Assembly: GCA_958299035.1 (NCBI GenBank)
Contig: CATQJL010000305.1
Location: 57,800,486 to 57,864,485 of the forward strand
DNA length: 64,000 nt
Reading direction: 5' to 3'
From: Cylicocyclus nassatus
Lineage: Eukaryota; Nematoda; Chromadorea; Rhabditida; Strongylidae
Shown here: positions 1-9,596 of the stretch, piece by piece
Position numbering within the stretch: position 1 is the first letter of the stretch
Layout of the letters: each line of letters opens with the position of its first letter
The notes under the pieces: generated by a model
Told to the model about the DNA's origin: nothing
The model's database searches: none
What the model saw: only the letters and a program-made list of their open reading frames with translations
Translations under genes and position numbers: made by a program

Positions 1-465
1 CTCTACGCTTTGGCATTCAGAAAAAGTGAGTTTATTTCGATTGAAAAGTTTATTAGATTCGTTTATGGTCATACTTTATCGTGCTTACGCTAAATTTCTT
101 CTTTATTCACATGATGCATTTCATTTGTGCACCAAATCTCTTCTTCATGCCAAAAATGGTCAAATAGTCAATTTTTCTTTCAATCTCAGTAGTTTACATC
201 ACATAATTTTGCTGAATTGCTATTCGCTAGCCGTGTACTTCTCGTTCCCTTTCGTTTTTGAGAGAAAGGGTCGTCTGGCTTACGGCTAAGAGAACAGCCT
301 TTTTTTTGAAAAGACCAAGGTAGTGAATGTTTGATAATGTCCTGATATTTCCTATGCATGCCAATATAGTGTATCTTGGCTGCCAGCTTTCTTTACCAAC
401 AAGAAATTTGCTGATTTGTGTCTTTGCAAGAAAATACGACTACCTGGCAAACTGCAAAAGGTAAC
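1..465. other. Intergenic, no gene seen
   Basis: AT-rich sequence with short open frames only. None has coding-like composition, good splice sites or a recognisable domain. Confidence 0.5.
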
Positions 466-537
466 ATGGCGCGGAATTCGAACCCAGCACCTTTAGCACA
501 CTCCCTCGTGACACTGGCGCTGCGCCACCTGCGCACT
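466..537 (-). repeat. tRNA-like sequence, probable tRNA-derived SINE head or tRNA pseudogene
   Basis: On the minus strand there is a good B box (GGTTCGAATTCC, plus-strand 473-484). About 33 nt upstream is an A-box-like TGGCGCAGCGCC (plus-strand 517-528). The T-arm pairs imperfectly, and no convincing anticodon stem-loop or acceptor stem can be folded. A functional tRNA is therefore unlikely. A tRNA-derived SINE promoter or a decayed tRNA fits better. No second copy was noticed in this window. Confidence 0.4.
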
Positions 538-1144
538 ATCTACAAAGCGCCTTGGATAGACTTGTTTCAAAGCATTTGCACGTATAGAACTTCAGTACTA
601 AGGAACCAGGCGCTGCGAAAATAACTGCATATTCGGTCATACTGGTTTTGCTACAATTCCCCATTTGCTATGTGCACCTTGTCCTTCGTTTTAGTAGAAT
701 TCGGCAGTGTTCGTACGTATAGCGCAGCGCGCGTAAGCGCTGTTATCGCGGGTCATCAGCGGTTCGATGACGTGCGGAGACGCTCGTTTTGCGGCCCCTG
801 CGGATAGCTCGCTATAGTCTTGCGAGATACTTCGAGCTATCACGACATAGTCCCTCTATGTTGTGACAATCAGGAGGGGTTTACTACGGGCCCATGTGTG
901 TCAAGCGGTCGTCAATGTGTTAAACTGTAAATTCCAAGCTCGAGATCTCAAGACAAAACGAACCTATTAAGCTGATATGTTGGCTGAATATGTAAGCGAG
1001 TCAAGGATGAGAATGATTGCATTTCTGACAACTTGTCACTAACTGTTTGGTAGAATCCCATTTTTCCATTAACAAACATAAACTCAGCTACAAATCTTGG
1101 TGGCTGGTTAGCCATTTATGGACTTGTTCAATTTTGAACTCTTA
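538..1144. other. Intergenic, no gene seen
   Basis: No coding signal, repeat or RNA gene could be supported. Confidence 0.5.
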
Positions 1145-1426
1145 TACAGTCGCTTCATTTCATATGATCATGTGTGCCCTTGCACACACAGTCCACTTTG
1201 GCGTCCTCATCCTGGATTTCCAATCGCAAAAACGCAAGAGACTTACCGATTATTATTGATCACATCAATTTGAGGTGACTAGTAACTAAAAAGGAAAGAA
1301 AATGCAAAGAACACCTTGGAAACACTTATCTGAAGGCTTGTTTCTCCCACGAATCCAGGATGGGGACGCCAAAGGTGAACTGTGTGTGCAATGACACACA
1401 TGATCATATGAAATGAAGCGACTGTA
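1145..1426. repeat. Inverted-repeat element (75-bp arms)
   Basis: Arm 1145-1219 is repeated in inverted orientation at 1351-1426. The arms differ at only a few positions and share, for example, CAGTCGCTTCATTTCATATG. They enclose about 130 bp of unrelated sequence. This is consistent with a small MITE or a fold-back element. No target duplication was identified. Confidence 0.75.
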
Positions 1427-2694
1427 GCTTGATTCAGTGATAGAGAACATGGCTGCCTAATCGCGCTTGGAAATCGAAGCCCTCTTTTTGTCGGTACTTC
1501 GTGCAGGACGGTATCTAGCCAAATAGCTTTGCGTTCTCGGTCGTGTTGTGGAGCTGTGGAGAGCTAACTGTGAAGTTCTCATGTAAGCGCTCGCCCATTA
1601 GAAATTAGCTTACTCGTATCTACCTGTAGCGGTCATGTTTCTCAATCAAGTTACTGTAGTCTGTCTACAAGACACAACGCATTTAATGGACGTCTTCAGA
1701 TTGTCATCTTTCTCAGTCGGGGCCAGAGCTCGGCAAGAGATGGTTTCCCGAAATTACAAAAAAATGAAGTTTCCTTCGACTTCACACTAAAACTACGACA
1801 TCCGCCGTGAGATATTAGAAGAGAAAATACATGAAAAGAAACGGAACAAAGCAAAACAAAAAACACCAAAAAAGCATCAAATAAACAAGATCATATTCGT
1901 ATTTTCCGGATTGGCGGCGTGATGTATCCAGCGAGCAGCACTACGCGTCTGGAGCAGCGTTGCCGCTGCCATTCAAAATTTTCAAGGGGCTGTAACTAAG
2001 CGAGAAGGAGGGGGTTTGAGGCGGTCTAGGAACCAATTTGCAGGGTTTGGGATGTAGATGAAATTTATGTAAGAAAAGTAAAAAAATTATGTGAAAGAAG
2101 AAAAATTTATGACTTTTTTCCCCAAGCCACCTCAGGTGGCATGACCGTCACAACCGGAGTGTAGTCAAACTAATAAAATTGCAGATTCTAACAGTTTTGT
2201 GGATCTTCTACTACACAGTTATTTTTGAGCATAGTAAAAGCAAGTTATCACAAGCCCACTATGGTGTCTTTCACATCTATTCTATGAACAAGACATTGAA
2301 CAATGAGTTACCGAACACCTCAAAGTTAATGATGAAGGTGGCTTCTATCTGAGCAATAAAGCAAGGGCTTTGTTGAAAAAAAACCTTGCGGGAAACACTT
2401 AGTCTAAGGTAAGTATAAGAAGAGCTTTAGAACGAAATTTAACGCATTTGTCAGCATTGTACTGGCTCATATCAGCTTTCTGTAATCGTAACGGATGCGG
2501 ACTCCTACTCAGCACGTTTGAGTTGATAGAAGTGGTGAAGTAGCAATAAATCAACTCTTACAAGAGGGAACGCGCGCACTGAAACACACATGTTCCTGCC
2601 AGGAATACCCTGGAGATGGGGGCGGGTTACAGTAGTTGAAAGTTGCAACTACCGCCAAATCTGTTCTGTTTGTGTAACCCTAATAACATAAAGT
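1427..2694. other. Intergenic, no gene seen
   Basis: A purine-rich stretch around 1820-1890 and poly-A/T tracts are the only notable features. No coding exon can be supported. Confidence 0.5.
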
Positions 2695-2911
2695 GCCGGG
2701 CATACTCCACATGATTTCAGTCGCCACGCGACTTGGCAATTCGCCAGAAGTCTTCCGATCCAACACTAGCAAACTGCACAGTGCTATAATTCACGTAGAC
2801 TGAGAGAATGCCCTATCTTCTGTACATTTAAAATGTGCTCACAATGAGCTATGAACAGTTGGATTATTTCCAAATCGCGTCGCGACTGAAATCGCATGAA
2901 GTGTGCCCGGC
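2695..2911. mobile_element. MITE with GCCGGGCA termini, copy 1
   Basis: The ends are inverted repeats of about 28 bp starting GCCGGGCATACTCCAC and closing with the complement of GCCGGGCACACTTCAT. The inside contains GGCAATTCGCCAGAAGTCTTC. The element at 28168-28369 shares these ends and the interior, so this is a repeat family. It has no coding capacity. The transposon superfamily is unresolved because no clear target duplication was seen. Confidence 0.8.
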
Positions 2912-3389
2912 CGTCAAGAATTTCATAAAGGTTCCATCAAAGGGTTTCGTTTAAGGATCTGAAACGCATATATACCGCGACAACGAATTGCTCCTTGATA
3001 GCTTTGATAATACAATGAATACTTTTATATAAAATTTATCTCGTTCAGTCAGCATAAGCCAACCAATAGTCATTGTAACACCCTAACGCCACTATATACG
3101 CTTGTCAAGAGACAGCTTTATTGAGAGAATATAATATGCTCGAAGTCGTACTGCGCTGACGCCAACGTCTGCGCCCGTTCCTTTTATTCACAGACCTTTC
3201 AAGAGTTCTAAAGGATGTCATGTCCGGTATGAGCCATTACAAGGAGAAACAAGCGCTACTGTAGGCTCATGATATCGCTACTGAATGATTATGCGATGTG
3301 AATTGCTGTACAAACTCTGTTTCAAAAAAGAACCGGCGCTAACATCCAGCGACAAGACTGAGCTGTGTCCGCTAACTTATGTGACGCAT

Positions 3390-3810
3390 CCAAAAATGAA
3401 GTTTGACTGGGCGGATCGAGTTAAGCAACTCGAGAGGGAAAATAAAGCACAGAAGGAAAAAATCGAGAAAAAACGAAGAACAAATGGATTCTCAAAATTA
3501 AAGAACCAGCAAGTGACGACCAGAATGAGAACAAGAAACAAGGAAGTAAGTGTGAGGAAAAGTAGAAATAAAAGAATGGAAAGCCTCAGAGCAAGAATAT
3601 AAGACTTCAATGGATTCTTCAACTCCAACTGAGGAGATAGCAAGTCTCGAATCAGATCGACAGCAAAAGTGAGAGCGATTACCACGAGGATGATGAAAGA
3701 TCGGAAGGAGATGAGATAAAGTTAGCCTCTACAATTAAGCGATTGAACCGAACAACTAAAGAAACAGGAGGCGCTAATCATATGATGAAACATTTGATGG
3801 AAATGAGTTG
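3390..3810 (+). pseudogene. Frame-shifted coding remnant, highly charged protein
   Basis: Successive stretches in different plus-strand frames each read like a charged, coiled-coil-type protein. First comes a Lys/Glu/Arg-rich stretch (MKFDWADRVKQLERENK...) to about 3500. Next is an acidic/polar stretch (EPASDDQNENKKQG) to about 3565. Then comes VEIKEWKASEQEYKTSMDSS to about 3670, and finally SDYHEDDERSEGDEIKLAST to about 3808. Stops end each frame just after the next becomes sensible, as expected of a decayed gene with small indels. Short introns or sequence errors could give the same picture. The family is not recognised. Coding-like fragments may continue to about 4440. Confidence 0.4.
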
Positions 3811-6800
3811 AAATCAGCATATTCTACGAAAAAAAAATCCAAAAGTAAGTTTCGAAGCTGCAGGACCAGTTCGAGATTGAACAAGTGGCAACAGCTCCTC
3901 TGATAAACAACGTCAGGGACCCTTGACAAGGCACGACGGGAGTCCGCGTCGCTGGGGTTTTGCACTCCCACAGCTTGCTTGCCTGCTCCCTCTTCGATCT
4001 CTTCGCTCTCCGACATTGCGCACATGCAGCACAGAGAAGCTGCGTGCGCGCAAATTTGGCAAAAAATTCGGCGTGATCCCGATTGGGGCAAACTGTATTA
4101 TTATAAAGGAAATGCGCATGCAACGCTTTTATACAATGGAGTTGCATGCGAATGTTTTGCTAGAATCAGCGGATTTTGTATCGTCGTCTTGCAACAATTT
4201 TCCTACTTGAAGGTTAAAAAATTTAGAGCAGAATGTCAAAAAAATTTAATCTGTTCTAGTGATGTCCAAAGAAGAGGACTCCCTAATGTGCAACGAAAAA
4301 TCACCCCACTGCACAGTTTTGTGCTCAAATGATCATCTCGGCTGCGCGCGGAAATTCGGAACGGGATTTTTGTACGGTGAAAAACAGGATAACGGGCTCG
4401 CTTGCAACGCAAAGGCAACATTAGGTCGCCAATCTTGGTGAAAAGGTAGGTAATAAGAAGTACGAACACTATATGAAAAATTATGAAAGACTTATGTGAA
4501 CTCAAAGAATGGTAAGTGTTTTCCGTGATTAGGTTGCTCTCAGGCGACCTGGGAGCAGCCTGGGGTTGCTCCCTGCTTGACCTCGCGCAAATTTCCGGAT
4601 TTCTTCACGAAATACTAGGCCAAAAGTGTTCTACTAGTATAGAACCGGTTTTCAAGCCATCAACGGCTTTACTTGCTAGAATCTCAAATAATTTTCAAAT
4701 GGCAGGCTGGAGGATGGGAAAGCGGCTTCAATCACATGGCACTAACACCAGCAAAGCGGAGATCTTCAAAAACATATCACAGAGCTTCCTGTTCATTTCA
4801 TGTTTTACTCTTCGCCGCAAATCCCCTTATATTGTCTGTTGTTGTTTAAATCATTTGCGGTTAAAGAACTACACATGTGGCTGAGTCTTTCTCGCTATTC
4901 GCTCGTTTATTATGTTTTATGAACTTCAAAAACAAGTTGACTTCCAGCTTTTCTGTTATGGGCTGACACAACTTATCATGATGTATTGGACAAGCTTAGC
5001 CATAGTCCCACGATCAACTCTGAACTCAATCCCAGTTCATTCAAACGTCTTTCACAAAGCACCTGGTGAGTTTACTGCCCGATCCATCCGCTTTTCCTGA
5101 CCTATGCGTAAAATTTCAGGGCGAAAGTTTTTTTCTGGACAATTATCTACTTCAATATCTTTTATCCCGTGATCATGATATATGGGAAGATCTCGCTCAT
5201 TTAGGACAGAAGTCTAGAGTGATTATAAGTCAGCTTTTCAAGTAATAAGCAGCGCTCATCCCAGAGCGAAGTGCTGCATAAATGATTTGACGCATGGATA
5301 AGACACGGTTGCTGACTTCACCGTCCTTGTTTCTGGTAGAGACAAATCAAAGATGATGACTTGCTTGTTGATGTTCACTGCAAAGGAACGAATCTCGTGA
5401 AAGACAGCTAAATTTACATCGACTGTCGAACGCTTTATGAGTTGTAGACGTTCCTTTCTCAGAGTGTATCGTCTTTCAATGAAGTGTGCTCTCGCGCAAG
5501 TTATTCTGAATATTACTGTTCTCTTGCTTATTGTACCTCTTATTCAAGCTATTCATTTTTTGATTTGTTATCAGCAATAAAGATGGCCAAAAAAATAAAC
5601 TGATACTTTTCTTTCGAATACCACTTTTGATGTTTTGGCCCACCAGGAGCGCCTTCATTGCTGTTTCTATCCTGCTGTAGCAGTGCAACAACGATAAAAG
5701 ACTTGACAGCACTTTTTGGCGTAGTGACTCTACCTGATTTCTACACTTGCCTTCAAATACATTTCCAACACCTCAGTGATAATCTTAATGACCACCTTTA
5801 GATCAGAGTCGGATGTGCATAGACGGTGTCGGGTAAAATAAGCCTTTCATAATGTGGTTGATGAAGTCATGTTAGATGAATGTAATTTATATTCTTTGCA
5901 AAATTTCAATGTTTGATAGTTTCTTTAGGTGTGTTATTCAGGCAGGAGCGTGCATCTTGCGCGCGCCCCAAATATTCCCCTCCCGTTTAGTAGAAATCAG
6001 CATTAGATATCAGATGGTTTCTGTTTCAAGCCTAATCGCGCAAATGTTTGCGCTTACATATTTGACGCCACAACAGCAAATTTTGTGTTTTAAAAAATGC
6101 AAACTATTCTTCTTACTGCGACAAGAACTAGAATTCACGTTCTACATTGGAATCGGAGCGCATTAATGAAGGTGGCTCAGCTAGGTCTGCCGCAAGGTAG
6201 CCCTGAGGCCAGGTTCTGCAGCCTTGTGCCAAAATGACATTACATTGAAAATAACTCAACGAATAAATATTGTCATGCAATGACATGCATTTTGCCTCCA
6301 CGTTAAAATTTGTGCTTACGCGCGTCAGTATGGTCTATTAGCAGGAGGCGAGCCAGCGGAGAAAAAACGGCTCTGAACGGAATCTTTGCAGGGCTTAATC
6401 TTACGTCCCTAATTAGTTTGAAGCATTGCTATTGAAATAGGTAATGAAAAATTAGTACTGCCTTAAGCGAAAAATTATAGCGTGATTGCTTTGTTCTATG
6501 AGCTTCGATGGGAAAGTTGGTTGAAAGAAGGTTTTTTTTGAAATGTGACATCCCACCCAGAGCAGGAAAGGATGCTGCCCCACTGATGTGTGCAATTACC
6601 TACTATCTAAAAATATGTTTAGAGTACAAGAAGCTCCCGATCGTTTTGTATTGTGGTCCACTATTTATACATTCACTCTTATTCGCCATAGAGTTTTCTA
6701 CTTGCGAGTAGTATCTCGCATCAACCATATGACCATTTCCCATATTACAAGAAATATTCTGTGGCCAAATGTATCCTTATAGCATGCCAGAGCTGTTTAA

Positions 6801-7050
6801 AAGCTTTCAATTAAACCCACAAGAACCGATAGACCAAAGAGTTCGAGAGCCTGGGAGGAAGGGTTGAATAGAACATCATCGAAATGGAGAAAACTCACAA
6901 CATTTTCTCTTGGAAAATCAGACAAGTAAACCTTGATGTCAGAGGAATCGTGTGCTTTTTTGCGAAGAAACAAGTCAGCATTTCGATGAATCCTGCCCAG
7001 ATATGTATGTTAATGGGGTAAAAGCTTTTGGATCATCCGACGAAAAGGAC
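3811..7050. other. Mostly non-coding, possible further remnants to about 4440
   Basis: Between 3980 and 4440 two short plus-strand frames have protein-like composition, but no start, splice or homology supports a gene. From 4440 to 7050 I see only short random frames and A/T-rich tracts. Confidence 0.4.
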
Positions 7051-7054
7051 TCTG

Positions 7055-7205
7055 CCGCTTTTGCTTGAATGCTCTCCACAACAAAAATGTCTTTACGTAA
7101 GAAAACAATATTGTTATAGTAACGGTCGAGAGTACTCAAGAACTTACTTTGCCGCTTTGCTCAGAGAAATGCCATTCAAAACAAGAATACCTTTACGCAA
7201 AAAAT
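7055..7205 (+). repeat. Imperfect direct repeat
   Basis: A segment of about 55 bp at 7055-7110 recurs diverged at 7150-7205. The shared pattern is GCCGCTTT(TG)CT..., then CAAAACAA, then CTTTACG(T/C)AA. It lies just before the perfect hairpin at 7222. Confidence 0.45.
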
Positions 7206-7221
7206 GTTGGTGTTGCAAACG

Positions 7222-7271
7222 GTAACTGTTGTGAGGAATGAGCGGTTTCGCTCATTCCTCACAACAGTTAC
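7222..7271. repeat. Perfect 50-bp hairpin (23-bp arms, 4-nt loop)
   Basis: The left arm GTAACTGTTGTGAGGAATGA plus GCG is followed by loop GTTT and then the exact reverse complement of the arm. There are no mismatches. No flanking terminal repeat or target duplication was seen. It could be a minimal fold-back element, a recent palindrome, or a hairpin RNA source. Confidence 0.85.
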
Positions 7272-7756
7272 AACCTCGCGCTCTGCGACGTCCCCGATAT
7301 GAAACTACGAGCGAAACCAAGAATCTCTGTCCTCAAGCTTGCTCTGAAAGAAAGCCACAGAAGACACACTCACGGCGAAGTCAGGCCCTTGTAATGGTCA
7401 CGGAATAAAGGTGTAGTAAGCGAGCGTATGCACAAAATCATTTTTATGTAAAGACAGAGTTGCCTCACAGAATCTGCTGCCAAAAGCTAATCTTCATAAT
7501 AATGTTCTAGGGGCAACAACAATTTGTTATTAAAGACAATCACTGAGCCGAACGTGTTAGCTGAAAGATAAAGCAAGAGCTGGCAGGCACCCATAGATCA
7601 CTCTTCACTACTTGCGGCGTTTGTAATTTTATTATTTGATTGGCGTTATCATTGTACTAAGGCAAGGTCAAGAAACGGCTTTTCATTTACTCAAAAAAAA
7701 ATTCTGAGCCTCAAAGACTTCTTATTGTTAGACTTTTTTGGAAATAATCTCCAAAA

Positions 7757-8267
7757 CAGTGTGTCCCAAAAAAATGTGAGTCATCGTCAACTACTCCATT
7801 GCTTTCGTGTCTTTCGCCGAGCTTAAGATACCATCCTGTAGAGCGAGGTTCAACTTACAATTAGATCTATAGTATGGAGCGAATCATCGACCGGTCTTAC
7901 TGTGATGCTTCTTCCCAAAGTTATCCCATGTAAACTGTAATAGTTCAGCATTTGTCAGAAATGTGATTACGCCGCCAAAAAAGCTCGTAAAAAGTTGCGC
8001 AGTGGAATCAGCGTGCGCGAGAACTCCAGTGCACGAGTTTTCAAATTTTTTGAAAAAACTTTGTCAAGTGGCATATTTCACAATGGTTCCACATGCTGAA
8101 AATTCTTACCGTAATCCTACAGTAACGAAGAGCGATCGCTGATTCGCACCGTACTGTAAATCTAGGTTGATCCTCGCTCTATGGAATGGTGCCTCAAGCT
8201 CGGCGAAAGACGTGAAAGGAAGGGAGTTATAACGATCAAACAGTAATCACATTTTTGGGATACCCTG
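7757..8267. mobile_element. Tc1/mariner-like MITE (CAGGGTGTCCCAAA termini), copy 1
   Basis: The left end is degenerate (CAGTGTGTCCCAAAA). The right end closes in TTGGGATACCCTG followed by TA. The sub-terminal sequence (GTATGGAGCGAATCA, the TACTGTA motifs and the CCGAGCTTAAG/CTCAAGCTCGGC segment) is shared with the elements at 10461-11121 and 24215-24888. There is no transposase ORF. The TA flank supports a Tc1/mariner-type insertion. Confidence 0.75.
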
Positions 8268-9596
8268 TATATGCCTGCCAATCCTTCTAAGGGAGCATCA
8301 CCATTTCAAAAAGGGAGGTTAAAAAAAAACGACGCAAAAATTTTGGATTCTTGCTTTATTTCAATGTATTTTGTAGGACTTATTGTATAACTTATAGCCA
8401 AAAGCTTTTCAATCAACTAAGTTTGTTGAATTTGAAGAAAGTTGGATCTGAAAGAGGTTATAACATTTTGAACCTGAAAATTGCAAAACGGCCATATCAT
8501 ATGTAGCTATCTAATACTTGTGAATAATTGAGATCAAAGTTTTTGAGTTTTCAACTTAGTCTCGTAAAAAAATTCCGTGGACGCGCTCAGGCCCCTTTTC
8601 CTGAAACGGAGTCATAGGGCCACAAAAATTTTGGGAAGCGTTTCAATAAAATTTCCGAAGTGCGGGGCAGAATTTTTATCCCCCCCCCGCCCCTGAACGG
8701 AAACCCTGTGCCTGCCTCTGGTCTGCACATCTACGCATTATTACTGATAAAGCTAAAGCAGGCGACTCCTACTGAAATCTTGTTTGAAGATTTAGTGACA
8801 TGTGGCCATCTTCTGGCTTTGTAATACAAAAAAAGTGCAGAATACAAAAGTAGTGCTTGCAAACGAGAACTATAATGCTTCAATTTTTTCTGAGCAATGT
8901 TTCGGAAATGGCACTGTCTTCATTCAATAAACCTTCGTTTTCTAATTATGTAGTGGAAGTCTTCGGCGAATATATTCGCGGTTGACCGCACATTTTCTCT
9001 AGCAGAGAACAAAGGTTGCGTATCAACGAAGGTCATTGACTAATGCTAGTTCTAGCAACTCCTTCCAAACATGTCATTAGATTTTTTGTGCAGCTCTTCT
9101 AGTAAATAGTATTGAGCCGTGGTTCTGTGACACTTTATTCATTTTTCTTCAAAAACTTTAGTAATTTTAGCAGGATCAAGTATTTGGCCGTTTGAGCAAT
9201 GGACAATGATAGACTAACTAATGGTAACATTTTCACCTTTATGGATTACAGTGAAACAAAGGCGTTTCCTGACGGCAATTCTCTCCATTTTTCCTTCAAA
9301 AATTCTCTCAGCCTTATTTTTTATGCACTCATATTTATAATTATCCGCGGAGCGCAAGCTGAAAATTTGCCATAAATAATTGAAAATTTACAAAATGAAA
9401 TTTCTAAATTTTTCGTGTGTGACATTTATGTAAAAAGCTACAACCCTCCATTTAATCCCTAGGAAGAATTATTATTGAAAAATTATTTTCCTTTCCTTCA
9501 AGTGTAACAATTTTTAGACAACTTAATACGTCCGTACTTTGTGTGCATTATTCTTTGTTTATTGATTGTCTTTCATTCCACTGAATTTTATTACAG
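8268..9596. other. Intergenic upstream of the TTR-like gene
   Basis: No coding exon seen. A C10 homopolymer-like run lies near 8681-8692. The sequence just before the gene is T/A-rich and ends in TTATTACAG directly before the ATG, suitable as a trans-splice or cis-splice acceptor. Confidence 0.5.

Noticed and set aside
3774..4147. Overlapping minus-strand frames of about 100 codons
   Set aside because: They overlap the plus-strand remnant and each other, with no start, splice or family evidence.
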